Shown: positions 25,701 through 36,090, counted from the stretch's first letter. The stretch is 64,000 bases of DNA from Anaerocolumna aminovalerica (GCF_900115365.1 NZ_FOWD01000004.1:1-64000); one strand, 5' to 3'. Numbers and translations are program-made. Notes: generated by a model not told the origin, from the sequence alone.

Positions 25701-25803
25701 TTACGATATGTTCAAAGTATTATCTATGTATTCAATCTGAGCAGTTAATTCTTCCATGGTAGCAGCTCCTGGTTTCTGCACTCATTTCCTGTGAATTCAC
25801 CAT
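25701..25803 (-). pseudogene. Remnant of a methyl-accepting chemotaxis protein C-terminus
   Basis: The minus strand reads AATMEELTAQIEYIDNTLN ending at a stop (25701-25703). Just upstream in another frame it reads NSQEMSAETR. Together these match the end of an MCP signalling domain. Only about 33 residues remain, with a frameshift, so it is a relic of a lost gene. Confidence 0.5.
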
Positions 25804-25866
25804 AATTAACTTATTAATTTTTTCATATTACTTTGTATATATTTAATGGCTCATAAAAATGTTAGA

Positions 25867-25921
25867 GAGGCTGTTATAATATCATTCCGAATTTATGTGA
25901 TTTTAACAGCTTTTTACATAT
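25867..25921 (+). terminator. Imperfect hairpin with T-tail
   Basis: GGCTGTTATAATATCA pairs with TGATTTTAACAGC, followed by TTTTT at about 25911-25916. It may end the cyclase-like transcript or belong to the lost MCP gene. Bases 25684-26124 otherwise hold no intact gene. Confidence 0.55.
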
Positions 25922-26124
25922 GACTAAACCGATTTCCTCATATATAAACTTTTACTGTGAAGGCTGATATATCAATTTTTACTTAACACACCATATTCCT
26001 TAAGGTGCAAAGGAAGTTGATCAGGGATAATAACACAGGAAATAAATTTTTATAAAAATGAAAACTGTCTCATTGCATAAAGAGAAAAGATAAATTATTA
26101 TTTACCTATAGGAGGTATATTGGT

Positions 26125-26604
26125 ATGGCAAATGAACAAAGCAAAGATTTCAATGCAATGCTGCATAATAGTAAGGATATGCCTAAAGTGCAACGTATTA
26201 CTGATGAAAAAAGCATTGAAAAGTATGGTGGGGAGAGGATGTATTTTGCCCCGCCTATTGATTACGACCGAGTAATGAAGACAGTGCCTTTGGGAAAAGT
26301 TATTACAGTAGGACAGATTAGGGATTATTTTGCAAAGACAAACAATGCGGATTTTACAGATCCCATCACTGCAGGAATTTTTGTTTCTATTGCTGCATGG
26401 GCAAGTGAACAAAGAGACAATGATAAAACACCATACTGGAGAACACTTAAAGCGGGCGGTGAGTTAAATCCTAAATATCCAGGCGGTGTTGAGGTACAAA
26501 AAGAAAAGTTGGAGGCAGAAGGGCATATCGTTATTCAGCGAGGAAGAAGCAATATCAGATATTATGCAAAAGATTACCAAGATAGCTTATACTGTCTTTT
26601 TTAA
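26125..26604 (+). CDS. MGMT-family (alkyltransferase-like) protein
   Basis: 159 aa with a strong TAGGAGG site. The DNA-binding fold of O6-alkylguanine transferases is suggested by VPLGKVITVGQIRDYFAK, then FVSIAAWASEQRD and PYWRTLKAGGELNPKYPGG, with a last segment EAEGHIVIQRGRSNIRYYAK. The transferase motif PCHR with its acceptor Cys is absent, so it cannot be a standard repair enzyme. It may bind damaged DNA, like ATL proteins, or act otherwise. Single-gene unit. Confidence 0.65.
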   Translation: MANEQSKDFNAMLHNSKDMPKVQRITDEKSIEKYGGERMYFAPPIDYDRVMKTVPLGKVITVGQIRDYFAKTNNADFTDPITAGIFVSIAAWASEQRDNDKTPYWRTLKAGGELNPKYPGGVEVQKEKLEAEGHIVIQRGRSNIRYYAKDYQDSLYCLF

Positions 26605-26643
26605 TTCGCTAAATTCCAATTTATCAGTGCACAATGTACAGAA

Positions 26644-26670
26644 TAGGAAGCATTGATTCAATGCTTCCTA
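26644..26670. terminator. Hairpin after the MGMT-like gene
   Basis: TAGGAAGCATTGA pairs with TCAATGCTTCCTA in a nearly perfect 27-nt palindrome about 40 bp after the stop. No T-run follows on the plus strand; TTTTAGG on the minus side precedes it. The remaining ~250 bp up to kdpD are AT-rich with the near-repeat ATAATTCCAAAACAAGATAAG around 26762 and 26803. Confidence 0.5.
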
Positions 26671-26927
26671 AAAGAATTATTGGAATTGTACTATTACTTA
26701 TTTCATAAACTAAAAATCTTATAGCCAATATACATTAGTTTACTTTTTAATATTTTGGTGATATGATTCCATAAACAAGATAAGTAGACTTAGTTTAAGT
26801 GATATAATTCCAAAACAAGATAAGCAAACTTTACTGTTTAGCTTTAGCATAGATTAAAAAGATTATTAACAAATCATATGTGTTATGGTTCTGAAAATAT
26901 CAAATCATTCGGAACATGGAGGTAAAC

Positions 26928-29612
26928 ATGATAAGACCGGAACATGATAGGTTAACACAAGGAACAGAATCAGATAAAAACGAAAAAGGCCGTCTGAAAA
27001 TATATTTTGGTTATGCAGCAGGAGTTGGTAAAACCTATGCAATGTTAGATGATGCAAGAGAACTGCAAAAGCATGGTGTAGATGTGGTGATAGGGTATAT
27101 AGAATCCCATACCCGTCCGGAAACATTGCAGTTATTAAAGGAGCTGCCTGTACTGCCTAGAAAAGCTGAAAAATACCAAAACGTAGAATTGACTGAATTT
27201 GATATAGATGGAGCTTTAAAAAGAAAACCCCAACTTATTATTATAGATAACTTATCACATACCAATATGCCTGGTGCTCGAAATAAAAAGAGGTACCAGG
27301 ATGTGGAAGAACTTCTGAATGCAGGCATTGATGTTGTTACTTCTATGAGTGTCCAACACCTGGAAAGTCTGAAAGATGTTGTGGAGAATATTACTGGTAT
27401 AAAGGTTAGGGATACCGTACCAGATAACATTTTTGAATATGCAGATCAGATTGAATTGGTGGATATAGAACCAGAAGAGCTGTTGTTCCGATTAAGAACG
27501 GGTAAAGTATTCAAGGAAGAACAAGCCGATAAAATTACACAACATTATTTTACGAAAGAAAATTTAAGAATACTACGTGAATTAGCTATGAGAAAAGCTG
27601 CCGATAGAATTAGCCATGATAATCAAAAGGAATCTCATTCATCAGAAAAAATGTCTAATTCTAAACTATTAGTTTGTATCAGCAGTTCACCTACTTCAGC
27701 CAAAAGTATACGCTGGGCTTCAAGAATGGCAGAATCCATGCATGCACCTTGGGTTGCTGTATATATAGATAAAGAAGAGAGTATTTTTGATAGGGAGGAA
27801 CAGAAGAAAGCGCTACAAGCCAATATGGAACTGGCAGAGCAGTTAGGTGCTGAAGTTGTTACTCTAAATGGATATGACGTGGCAATTACCATATCCGAAT
27901 ATGCTAGGCTATCAGGTATTACCAATATTGTTATTGGAAAAAGCAGAAATAGAAAGACCATAAAGAATTTCTTTGAAATGGATTTAGAAGATAAACTGAT
28001 TTCTTTGATGCCTAATATTGAAGTACACATAATACCAAATAGTAATATTTTAAGATACTATAAAAAGCCATGGAAAATATCCTTCCTTAACCAGTCTTTT
28101 TCTTGGCGGGATTCTATAATAACCAGTGTTTTATTAATAGGTGCCAGTGGATTATCATTATTTCAAAAAATTCTGAATATAGAAGAGCATAATGTTATTC
28201 TAATATTTATTTTATCTGTATTGATTATATCAAGAGTAACAAAAGGCTACTTTTACGGAATATTTGCCTCTATAATAAGTGTTATTATGTATAATTATAT
28301 ATTTGCAAAACCATATTTTGCATTTACACCCTTACGTAAGGAAAATTATATTACTTTTCTTATAATGTTATTAGTTGCGTTAATAACCAGTGCTGTGACC
28401 ATACGTGCTAAGACCCAGGCGATCTATGCAGTTGACAGGGAGAGGCGTACGGAAATCTTGTATGAAATTAATAAGAAGCTTCTGGTAACAAGAGGTCTTG
28501 AGAATATAGTACAATTAACCAATGAATATATTACGAAAATATTTAGCCGTTCAGCTATTATTTATACAGAGGATCCGGATAAAGGCGGAGCAGGTTCCAT
28601 TATGGCTGTAAATGAAGATATAAAATATATGGATACGGACTTTGAACGGCAAGTTGCCCATTGGGTGTATGTCAATCAAAAAAGGGCAGGTGCAGGAACG
28701 GATACCTTTTCGCAAGCAGTTGCTTTTTACATGCCTGTCTTATCGCAGGGAAATGTTTTAGGTGTAATTGGATTATCCTGTTTGAACAAAAATTATTTAA
28801 CACAAAATAACCGCTCATTTTTAAGAATGATTGCTTCTCAAGTTGCTATGGCTTTAGAGCGGCAGAGGTTATCAGATGAACAAAGATTAATTTTAATACA
28901 AAGAGAAAAAGAAAAGATGCGAAGTAATTTGCTAAGAGCTATATCCCATGATTTAAGGACGCCTTTAACAAGCATATTAGGTGCAAGTTCCACTATTCTT
29001 GAAAATAGTGAAACTATTGAGAAGGAAACACAAAACAAATTGCTGTCCAATATTAAAGAAGAATCTCAGTGGCTCATTAGAATGGTAGAAAATCTTTTGT
29101 CAGTAACCAGAATCAGTGAAGAGACCTCTGAGGTTAAAAAGACCCCGGAAGCTGTGGAAGAAATAGTGGCGGAAGCAATTAGCAGAATAAGAAAGAGATT
29201 TAAAGACAGCAACATAAATGTACAAGTTCCAAAAGAACTTCTATTTGTTCCTATGGATGGAATATTAATAGAACAGGTACTTATTAATCTGATTGAAAAT
29301 GGAATGAAACATTCCAGTGAAAACCCCACTATTGATGTAGTAGTAAAAAAGGATAAGGACTTCGCAATCTTTGAAGTAAGTGATAATGGTTCCGGTATTA
29401 AAGAAGAAAACTTCTCCTGTCTATTGGAGAGTTATGTACCCAATAGAAAGCATTCCTCAGATTCATCAAGGGGAATGGGAATTGGACTTTCCATATGTAT
29501 GTCTATTGTAAAGGCACATGGGGGAAAGATGGAATTTGAAAATAAACAAGGTGGAGGAGCTGTATTTCGATTTACATTACCCCTGGATGGAGAGAAAAAT
29601 AATGTCAAATAA
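26928..29612 (+). CDS. kdpD: Sensor histidine kinase KdpD
   Basis: ATG 26928 after ATGGAGG gives 894 aa, full family length. The N-terminal KdpD domain has the P-loop GYAAGVGKTYAML and DVVIGYIESHTRP. A USP-like domain (residues ~245-370, LLVCISSSPTSAKSIRWA) follows, then four membrane spans (~390-500), a GAF-like stretch, HisKA with SHDLRTPLTSIL (His near 674), and HATPase motifs NLIENGMKHS, DNGSGI and GMGIGLSIC. It senses K+ limitation or turgor (and in some Firmicutes c-di-AMP through the USP domain) and phosphorylates KdpE. The kdpFABC pump genes are not in this window. Confidence 0.95.
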   Translation: MIRPEHDRLTQGTESDKNEKGRLKIYFGYAAGVGKTYAMLDDARELQKHGVDVVIGYIESHTRPETLQLLKELPVLPRKAEKYQNVELTEFDIDGALKRKPQLIIIDNLSHTNMPGARNKKRYQDVEELLNAGIDVVTSMSVQHLESLKDVVENITGIKVRDTVPDNIFEYADQIELVDIEPEELLFRLRTGKVFKEEQADKITQHYFTKENLRILRELAMRKAADRISHDNQKESHSSEKMSNSKLLVCISSSPTSAKSIRWASRMAESMHAPWVAVYIDKEESIFDREEQKKALQANMELAEQLGAEVVTLNGYDVAITISEYARLSGITNIVIGKSRNRKTIKNFFEMDLEDKLISLMPNIEVHIIPNSNILRYYKKPWKISFLNQSFSWRDSIITSVLLIGASGLSLFQKILNIEEHNVILIFILSVLIISRVTKGYFYGIFASIISVIMYNYIFAKPYFAFTPLRKENYITFLIMLLVALITSAVTIRAKTQAIYAVDRERRTEILYEINKKLLVTRGLENIVQLTNEYITKIFSRSAIIYTEDPDKGGAGSIMAVNEDIKYMDTDFERQVAHWVYVNQKRAGAGTDTFSQAVAFYMPVLSQGNVLGVIGLSCLNKNYLTQNNRSFLRMIASQVAMALERQRLSDEQRLILIQREKEKMRSNLLRAISHDLRTPLTSILGASSTILENSETIEKETQNKLLSNIKEESQWLIRMVENLLSVTRISEETSEVKKTPEAVEEIVAEAISRIRKRFKDSNINVQVPKELLFVPMDGILIEQVLINLIENGMKHSSENPTIDVVVKKDKDFAIFEVSDNGSGIKEENFSCLLESYVPNRKHSSDSSRGMGIGLSICMSIVKAHGGKMEFENKQGGGAVFRFTLPLDGEKNNVK

Positions 29613-30309
29613 ATTATTAATATTATTAATAGAAGATGAAGTTCCAATACGAAATTTTATGTCTGCAATTCTGAATTCGAAAGGGTATCGTGTAATAGCA
29701 GCTGGCAGCGGAAAAGAAGGTTTATCTATGATAACTTCCCATTGTCCGGATCTGATTTTGCTGGACTTAGGCTTACCGGATATTGATGGAATAGAGGTGG
29801 TTAAGAAGGTCAGGTCATGGAGCGGTACTCCTATTCTTGTTGTATCTGCCAGAGGGCAGGAAAGGGAGAAAGTAGAAGCCTTAGACTTAGGGGTAGATGA
29901 CTATATTACAAAACCTTTTGGTACTTCGGAACTACTGGCAAGAATCCGAACAGCATTAAGACATAGTAACAGGACAAATGGGGAAAACCTAATGGAACCG
30001 AAGGAGTTACGTATTGGAGATCTTACCATTGATTATACGAAGAGATTGATTAAAGTGAAAGAAAAAGAAGTCCATCTTACTCCTATTGAATATAAGATTA
30101 TGATGATACTTGTAAAGAATCTGGGTAAAGTTCTTACTTACCAATACATTATTAATGAAATCTGGGGGCCTTATATGGAAGAAAATCAGACGTTAAGGGT
30201 GAATATGGCTAATATTCGCCGAAAGATTGAGGAGAATCTGGCGGAACCTAAGTATATCATTACGGAGGTAGGAGTAGGCTACCGAATGGTGGATGAGAGG
30301 GTGGACTAA
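29602..30309 (+). CDS. kdpE: Response regulator KdpE (OmpR family)
   Basis: ATG 29602 with GGAGAG lies inside the end of kdpD (11-nt overlap), giving 235 aa. The receiver has acidic residues EDE, the phospho-acceptor Asp in LILLDLGLPDIDG and the Lys in TKPFGTSELLARI. The C-terminal winged helix shows LTPIEYKIMMILVKNLGKVL. It should activate potassium-uptake genes when phosphorylated by KdpD. Its target genes must lie elsewhere. Confidence 0.95.
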   Translation: MSNKLLILLIEDEVPIRNFMSAILNSKGYRVIAAGSGKEGLSMITSHCPDLILLDLGLPDIDGIEVVKKVRSWSGTPILVVSARGQEREKVEALDLGVDDYITKPFGTSELLARIRTALRHSNRTNGENLMEPKELRIGDLTIDYTKRLIKVKEKEVHLTPIEYKIMMILVKNLGKVLTYQYIINEIWGPYMEENQTLRVNMANIRRKIEENLAEPKYIITEVGVGYRMVDERVD

Positions 30310-30386
30310 GACCTGCGGGGCTTACACATGGAATTATTTTCATGGGAAAATCAGCATATCTTCCTTTCAGAAAATAAAAATTATTG

Positions 30387-30415
30387 TCGACTATTACAGA
30401 AAAGTAGGTTATACT
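30387..30415 (+). promoter_or_regulatory. Probable promoter of the YgiQ gene
   Basis: TCGACT (30387-30392), a 17-bp spacer and TATACT (30410-30415) resemble sigma-A boxes, about 130 bp before the start codon. Four of six bases match at -35 and five of six at -10. Confidence 0.5.
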
Positions 30416-30544
30416 TAGGTACATGCAATGAACCGGGCAATTAGAATACACAATTTAAATGTTAATTCTAACTAACAAAAAGATTTATCTTGATTATAAA
30501 GATAGTTTTAATAGATGGGATTTTTCTCCCAAAGGAGATAATTA

Positions 30545-32584
30545 ATGATTAAAGATTTTTTACCAATTAGTAAAGAAGATATGGATAGACGCGGATGGGA
30601 TCAGTGTGACTTCGTGTATGTTTCGGGAGATGCTTATGTTGATCATCATTCTTTTGGACCGGCTATTATCAGCAGGGTGCTGGAAAGTCATGGATATAAG
30701 GTGGGAATTATACCGCAGCCGGATTGGAAAGACAGTAATAGTATAACTGTTCTGGGTACACCAAGATTAGGCTTTTTAGTCAGCGGAGGAAATATGGATA
30801 CTATGGTTAACCATTATACCGTTGCTAAGAAACGAAGACATAAGGATTATTATTCACCAGGCGGGGAAATGGGCAAGAGGCCGGACAGAGCTACCATTGT
30901 ATACTGTAATTTAATTCGAAAGGTATATAAACATATTCCTATTATTGCGGGGGGAATTGAGGCCAGCTTACGAAGACTGGGTCACTACGATTACTGGAGT
31001 GATAAAGTAAAACGTTCCATTTTGCTTGATTCACAGGCGGATATTATCTCCTATGGCATGGGAGAACGTTCCATTGTTGAAATTGCGGAAGCATTAGAAA
31101 GTGGTATTGCAATTGAGGATATTACCTTTATAAATGGTACCGTTTATAAAGCCAAAGATTTATCCTCCGTATATGATGCAGTTACCTTACCCTCTTTTCA
31201 GGAAATATTAGATAGCAAAGAAGAATTTGCAAAAAGCTTTTATACACAATATTGTAATACGGATCCATATTCAGGGAAAAGGTTAGTGGAGAAGTATAAA
31301 GAAAATGAATATATAGTGCAGAATCCACCTGCAAAGCCTTTGTCCCAGGGGGAAATGGACAGGATATATTCTTTACCTTTTATGAGAGACTATCATCCTT
31401 CTTATGAAGAAAAGGGCGGTATACCGGCAATTGAAGAATTAAAGTTCAGTCTGGTTCATAACCGGGGATGCTTTGGAGGTTGTAATTTCTGTGCATTAAC
31501 CTTTCATCAGGGAAGAATTATTCAAACCAGAAGTCATGAATCTATATTAGCGGAAGCAAATCAGCTAATCTGGGACAAGGATTTTAAAGGCTATATTAAT
31601 GATGTTGGTGGTCCTACTGCTAATTTTAGATTTACGGCATGTGAGAAGCAAAATACTAAGGGGGCATGTATTAACAAACAATGTTTGTTCCCTGCTCCTT
31701 GCAAAAATCTAAAGATAAATCATGAAGACTATTTATCGTTATTAAAAAAATTAAGGGAATTACCAAAGGTAAAGAAGGTATTTATCCGTTCCGGTATTCG
31801 CTTTGACTATTTAATCAACGATAATGATGATACCTTTATCAATGAACTATGTGAACATCATATTAGCGGCCAGTTAAAAGTTGCTCCGGAGCATATTAGT
31901 GATAAAGTGCTGGATCTGATGGGAAAACCAACGAATTCTGTGTACAAACGGTTTATTACCAAATACAAAAAGATTAACGAAAACATTGGCAAAAATCAGT
32001 TTGTTGTACCTTACCTTATGTCTTCCCATCCAGGTTCAACTTTAAAAGAAGCCATAGAGTTAGCTGAATATATTAGAGATATTGGATATATGCCGGAACA
32101 GGTGCAGGATTTTTACCCAACTCCTTCCACTATTTCTACTTGTATGTATTATACCGGATTAGATCCAAGAACCATGAGACAAGTATATGTACCTAGAACA
32201 CCTCACGAAAAGGCAATGCAAAGAGCATTGATTCAGTATCGTAACCCTAAAAATTATGATTTGGTAGTGGAGGCTCTTACTTTAGCCAATCGAACTGATT
32301 TAATTGGATTTGAAAAACATTGTTTAATCAGACCGAAATATAATGGAAAGAACGGATACGGGAATAGATCTGAAAGCAAACATACTGGCGGTAATAAGCA
32401 TGGTAGTGAACATTCAACTAAGGGAAACGCCAATAAAAGGGGAAAAGCAAATAAACATTCATCGGATAGAAATACAAGCAAAAATACCGGTAAATATAGT
32501 AAAAATAGTAGGAATAATGATGGAATAAAAAAAGCAGGAAGAGGAGTTCAAAAGAACAACAAAGCTAAGGCTATAAAAAGATAA
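30545..32584 (+). CDS. YgiQ-family radical SAM protein
   Basis: 679 aa after AAAGGAG. The N-terminal half has the family's B12-binding-like region ([36 protein letters not shown]). The radical SAM motif is [19 protein letters not shown] near residue 310, and [16 protein letters not shown] follows. The last ~80 residues are a Lys/Asn/Ser-rich tail without hydrophobic residues, probably disordered and RNA- or DNA-binding. The biochemical role of YgiQ proteins is not established. It stands alone between terminators. Confidence 0.9.
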   Translation: MIKDFLPISKEDMDRRGWDQCDFVYVSGDAYVDHHSFGPAIISRVLESHGYKVGIIPQPDWKDSNSITVLGTPRLGFLVSGGNMDTMVNHYTVAKKRRHKDYYSPGGEMGKRPDRATIVYCNLIRKVYKHIPIIAGGIEASLRRLGHYDYWSDKVKRSILLDSQADIISYGMGERSIVEIAEALESGIAIEDITFINGTVYKAKDLSSVYDAVTLPSFQEILDSKEEFAKSFYTQYCNTDPYSGKRLVEKYKENEYIVQNPPAKPLSQGEMDRIYSLPFMRDYHPSYEEKGGIPAIEELKFSLVHNRGCFGGCNFCALTFHQGRIIQTRSHESILAEANQLIWDKDFKGYINDVGGPTANFRFTACEKQNTKGACINKQCLFPAPCKNLKINHEDYLSLLKKLRELPKVKKVFIRSGIRFDYLINDNDDTFINELCEHHISGQLKVAPEHISDKVLDLMGKPTNSVYKRFITKYKKINENIGKNQFVVPYLMSSHPGSTLKEAIELAEYIRDIGYMPEQVQDFYPTPSTISTCMYYTGLDPRTMRQVYVPRTPHEKAMQRALIQYRNPKNYDLVVEALTLANRTDLIGFEKHCLIRPKYNGKNGYGNRSESKHTGGNKHGSEHSTKGNANKRGKANKHSSDRNTSKNTGKYSKNSRNNDGIKKAGRGVQKNNKAKAIKR

Positions 32585-32594
32585 CCAGAATAAG

Positions 32595-32640
32595 AAATTA
32601 GAGACATGTTTTTTCATACATGGTCTCTAATTTTTTTTGT
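32595..32640 (+). terminator. Terminator of the YgiQ gene
   Basis: TTAGAGAC...ATG pairs with CATGGTCTCTAA (one bulged base), followed by eight T. It lies directly after the stop codon. Confidence 0.85.
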
Positions 32641-32651
32641 ATACTGTTATT

Positions 32652-32861
32652 TCAACATAGTGAACTATGCCAGGCGGTGAAAGTCTGACTGTGATACACC
32701 AGTGACCATATAACCAAACTGGTATGTTCTGTAAGATAATTAAGCAGATGGGTAAAATCCTCCGAACTTACCAATAGCTCAAAAAGCAGCAGCATATAAT
32801 GGCCCGTCAGGCATATGTTGGCTTTGTCAAATCCTGCTGAGCTGGTAATGTCAAGCCACAT
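32652..32861 (-). pseudogene. Lrp/AsnC-type regulator remnant
   Basis: The 69-codon minus-strand frame contains ICLTGHYMLLLFELLVSSED followed by FTHLLNYLTEH, which resembles the RAM ligand-binding domain of Lrp/AsnC proteins (TGxYDLLL, then a helix). No DNA-binding domain lies upstream, and there is no ribosome site before the ATG. It is more likely a decayed tail than a working gene. Low confidence in the family. Confidence 0.35.
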
Positions 32862-32892
32862 TCTTATTCTATGTTTATTGATAGAAATAATA

Positions 32893-32918
32893 TGTACAAC
32901 TTAGTATGTACAAGTTGT
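32893..32918. promoter_or_regulatory. AraR-type operator-like site 1
   Basis: ACAACTT (32896-32902) and AAGTTGT (32912-32918) are inverted around AGTATGTAC. The same half-site recurs in the perfect site at 32974-33003. It lies about 400 bp before the arabinose importer gene and may be a distal operator for looping. Confidence 0.5.
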
Positions 32919-32973
32919 AATAAAAATTATTTTTCAAATAAATTAGTAAATAAAAGAGGACAAAATTGTTCAA

Positions 32974-33003
32974 TACGTACAACTTATATTTAAGTTGTAC
33001 GTA
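32974..33003. promoter_or_regulatory. AraR-type operator site 2, perfect 13-bp arms
   Basis: TACGTACAACTTA (32974-32986) and TAAGTTGTACGTA (32991-33003) are perfect inverted copies around TATT. The TTGTAC/GTACAA core matches the known Bacillus AraR operator type (TTGTAYGTACAA). It lies 40 bp upstream of the -35 box. Confidence 0.65.
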
Positions 33004-33043
33004 TAAAATTATATAAAAGTTATAAAAAAATAGAATAAAGGTA

Positions 33044-33072
33044 TTGACAAGTTGAATAATCCATTATATATT
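33044..33072 (+). promoter_or_regulatory. Promoter of the arabinose operon
   Basis: TTGACA (33044-33049), 17-bp spacer and TATATT (33067-33072). The start codon is 33300, so the mRNA leader would be about 220 nt and includes operator-like site 3. Confidence 0.75.
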
Positions 33073-33226
33073 ATACATATAAATCAAACCTGTAAAGTGT
33101 AAAAAAACAAAATAATACACAAGGGATACTCCGATTATAAATACAATAAATAATTGAAAATACTATAATATATAATGAAAAGAAATGTTATTTAGTTAAA
33201 ATGTACAATAACATGTATAAAGCATG

Positions 33227-33242
33227 AGTTGTATATACAAGT
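33227..33242. promoter_or_regulatory. AraR-type operator-like site 3
   Basis: TTGTATATACAA (33229-33240) is a perfect palindrome matching the AraR core, flanked by AG and GT. It lies downstream of the promoter, within the leader, where a bound repressor could block elongation. Confidence 0.6.
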
Positions 33243-33299
33243 TATTTATTTAATAGTACGTATTACATGTTCTATTTTAATTAAAAGGAGGAAGTAAAA

Positions 33300-34457
33300 A
33301 TGAAAAAAGTTACCAGAAAGCTTGTAAGTGTATTATTAGCAGCGACAATGATTATTTCTTTGGTTGCTTGTGCTAAGAATGAGACACCAGCTACAGAGCC
33401 TGCAAGTACCTCAGAGAAAACAGAAAAAGAAGAGTCCAAAAAACCGACCCAAGAGACCAAAGTTAAAAAGATAGGTGTAGCCATGCCTACTCAGTCTTCT
33501 CAACGTTGGATCCAAGATGGTGATAACATGAAGAAGCAACTGGAAGCTTTAGGCTATGAAGTTGATTTGCAGTATGCAGAAGATGATGTTCAAGCGCAAG
33601 TATCACAGATAGAGAACTTAATCACAAATGGAGCAGATTGTCTAGTTGTGGCAGCAGTTGATTCTTCTGCTCTCGTTAATGCACTTGCAGAAGCAAAAAC
33701 AAATAATATTCCAGTTATCGCTTATGACCGTTTATTAATGGATACAGATGCAGTTTCTTACTACGCTACTTTCGATAATGAAGGCGTTGGCCGTGTTATT
33801 GGTGAATATATCGAAGAGAAAATGAATTTAAAAACAGCAGCAGATGAAGGAAGAACCTACAATATAGAATTTTTTATGGGCTCCCCAGATGACAACAATG
33901 CAGTATTTTTAGACAATGGTATTCATAAAGTATTAGATCCTTATTTGGAGAGCGGCGTTTTAGTATGCCAATCAGGGCAGACTACATTTGATAAGACAAA
34001 TACATTGCGCTGGAGTCAAGAAACAGCTCAAAAACGTTGTGAAGATATTTTATCCGGATTTTATGGAGATGGTGAACATTTAGATATTATTGCAAGTGCA
34101 TTTGATGGCCTTAGCTACGGATGTTCTGCAGCCTTAGTCGGAGCTGGATATACACCTGGTGAAGGATGGCCGTTAATAACCGGACAGGATGCTGAACTTA
34201 TGGCAACTAAGAATATCATCGCCGGAACACAAGCAATGTCTATTTTTAAAGATACCCGTGTATTAGCAGAAAAATGTGTTACTATGGTTCAGGCTGTTTT
34301 AGAAGGTGCAACTCCTGAAATTAATGATGAAACTACATATAATAACAATGTTCTTACTGTTCCTTCCTACTTATGTACACCGGTAGCTGTAGATGCAGAA
34401 AATTATGAAGAAATTTTAATTCAATCCAGTTACTATACTGCTGATCAATTGAAATAG
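33300..34457 (+). CDS. ChvE-like sugar-binding lipoprotein of the arabinose importer
   Basis: 385 aa after AAAAGGAGG. Signal peptide with lipobox LVAC (Cys 24), a Glu/Lys linker, then a type-1 binding-protein fold: KIGVAMPTQSSQRWIQDG, NGADCLVVAAVDSSALV, IPVIAYDRLLMDTDAV and a late GQDAELMATKNIIAGTQ. That order matches the ChvE family for arabinose, xylose and galactose. The gene heads the arabinose operon, so L-arabinose is the likely main ligand. A hairpin after the gene probably keeps it in excess over the membrane parts. Confidence 0.9.
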   Translation: MKKVTRKLVSVLLAATMIISLVACAKNETPATEPASTSEKTEKEESKKPTQETKVKKIGVAMPTQSSQRWIQDGDNMKKQLEALGYEVDLQYAEDDVQAQVSQIENLITNGADCLVVAAVDSSALVNALAEAKTNNIPVIAYDRLLMDTDAVSYYATFDNEGVGRVIGEYIEEKMNLKTAADEGRTYNIEFFMGSPDDNNAVFLDNGIHKVLDPYLESGVLVCQSGQTTFDKTNTLRWSQETAQKRCEDILSGFYGDGEHLDIIASAFDGLSYGCSAALVGAGYTPGEGWPLITGQDAELMATKNIIAGTQAMSIFKDTRVLAEKCVTMVQAVLEGATPEINDETTYNNNVLTVPSYLCTPVAVDAENYEEILIQSSYYTADQLK

Positions 34458-34478
34458 TTAATTACCATTTGTAATGAC

Positions 34479-34505
34479 AAAGGTGACAACTTGTTTGTCA
34501 CCTTT
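34479..34505 (+). terminator. Partial terminator between binding protein and ATPase genes
   Basis: AAAGGTGACAA (34479-34489) pairs with TTGTCACCTTT (34495-34505) around a 5-nt loop. The tail CTTAATAAAA is not a T-run, so read-through or mRNA 3'-end protection is likely. Confidence 0.6.
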
Positions 34506-34539
34506 CTTAATAAAAAGTAAAGCTAAAGGAGCTGAAAGG

Positions 34540-36090
34540 ATGTCTGACATTATATTGGAAATGAATCATATCACCAAAGAATTTTCTGGTGTTAAAGCTC
34601 TCGATGATGTAAATCTAAAGGTAAAACGGGGAGAAATACATGCTTTGTGTGGTGAAAATGGCGCAGGTAAGTCTACTTTGATGAATGTATTGTCTGGTGT
34701 TTATCCTTATGGTACCTATTCAGGTGACATTGTCTATAACGGTAAAGTATGTCAATTTCACAATATAAAAGAGAGTGAAAGTAAAGGCATAGTTATTATC
34801 CATCAGGAACTTGCTCTAATTCCTTATCTGACCATTGCAGAAAACTTATTTATAGGTAATGAAGTTACATCTGCAAAAGGAGTTATAGATTGGACACAAA
34901 CCAATATAAAAGCAACTGAGATGTTAGCAAAAATAGGCTTGCAAAAAGAAAATGTAAATACTCTTGTTAATTCGCTTGGTGTTGGAAAGCAGCAACTAGT
35001 TGAAATTGCAAAGGCTTTAGCCAAGAAAGTTGACCTGCTAATATTAGATGAACCAACAGCATCATTAAATGATGAGGAAAGCAAACAGTTGCTTGAGATT
35101 ATTTTAAATCTTAAAAAACAAGGTATTACTTGTATTATGATTTCTCATAAATTAAATGAAATAGGATATATAGCAGATTCTATTACAGTTATCCGTGATG
35201 GAAAAACTATTGAAACTTTAGAAAAAGGAAAAGACGAATTTACAGAAGACAGAATTATAAAAGGAATGGTAGGACGTGAACTAACCAACAGGTATCCTTT
35301 AAGAAATTGTAAGATCGGTGATGTTTTGTTTGAAGTTAAAAACTGGAATGTTTTTCATGAAGAAGATGAAAAAAGACAAGTTATAAATAATGTATCTTTT
35401 CAGATACGTGCAGGAGAAGTTGTAGGATTTGCTGGTCTTATGGGAGCTGGTAGAACGGAACTGGCTATGAGTCTATTTGGTAAAGCTTATGGACAAAAAA
35501 TATCTGGACAAATGAAGTTACATGGAAAAGAAATTCATTTAAAAAATATACGTGATGCCATTGATCACAAGATTGCCTATGTTTCTGAGGATCGAAAAAA
35601 CTATGGATTAATTCTAATTGATAACATAAAAGAGAATATGACTCTTGCTGCATTAAAAGATTTTTTTTCAAAAAAGGGTATTATTGATAAGAATGAAGAA
35701 GTAGTAGCAACTAATAAGTATGTAAAAATGATTAATATTAAAGCTAACTCCATCGAGCAAAAAGTTGGCTTTCTCTCAGGTGGTAATCAACAAAAGGTAG
35801 TTCTATCTAAGTGGATGATGACTTTGCCTGATGTGTTGATACTGGATGAACCTACAAGGGGAATTGATGTAGGTGCAAAGTATGAAATATATAATATTAT
35901 TAATGAGCTGGCTGAGGCGGGAAAAGCAATTATTTTCATTTCTTCGGAGCTACCTGAAATTATTGGAACATGTGACAGAGTATATGTGATTAATGAGGGT
36001 AAAATAGCTGGTGAATTAAAGAAAGAAGAACTAACACAGGAAAAAGTTATGAAATGTATTGTAACGCATAATGGAAAGGGGACCAACTAA
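34540..36090 (+). CDS. Sugar ABC transporter ATPase, two ABC domains (GguA/MglA-like)
   Basis: ATG 34540 with AAGGAG gives 516 aa. An in-frame start at 34474 lies in the hairpin and is unlikely. The first ABC has [11 protein letters not shown] and [11 protein letters not shown]. The second has [18 protein letters not shown] (the usual degenerate P-loop with AGRTE), [15 protein letters not shown] and [20 protein letters not shown]. This tandem layout is diagnostic of carbohydrate uptake (CUT2) ATPases. The permease gene overlaps its stop by one base. Confidence 0.92.
   Translation: MSDIILEMNHITKEFSGVKALDDVNLKVKRGEIHALCGENGAGKSTLMNVLSGVYPYGTYSGDIVYNGKVCQFHNIKESESKGIVIIHQELALIPYLTIAENLFIGNEVTSAKGVIDWTQTNIKATEMLAKIGLQKENVNTLVNSLGVGKQQLVEIAKALAKKVDLLILDEPTASLNDEESKQLLEIILNLKKQGITCIMISHKLNEIGYIADSITVIRDGKTIETLEKGKDEFTEDRIIKGMVGRELTNRYPLRNCKIGDVLFEVKNWNVFHEEDEKRQVINNVSFQIRAGEVVGFAGLMGAGRTELAMSLFGKAYGQKISGQMKLHGKEIHLKNIRDAIDHKIAYVSEDRKNYGLILIDNIKENMTLAALKDFFSKKGIIDKNEEVVATNKYVKMINIKANSIEQKVGFLSGGNQQKVVLSKWMMTLPDVLILDEPTRGIDVGAKYEIYNIINELAEAGKAIIFISSELPEIIGTCDRVYVINEGKIAGELKKEELTQEKVMKCIVTHNGKGTN

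Noticed and set aside
35787-36086. Minus-strand 99-codon ORF within the sugar ATPase gene
   Set aside because: Antisense shadow; the plus-strand frame has complete ABC motifs.
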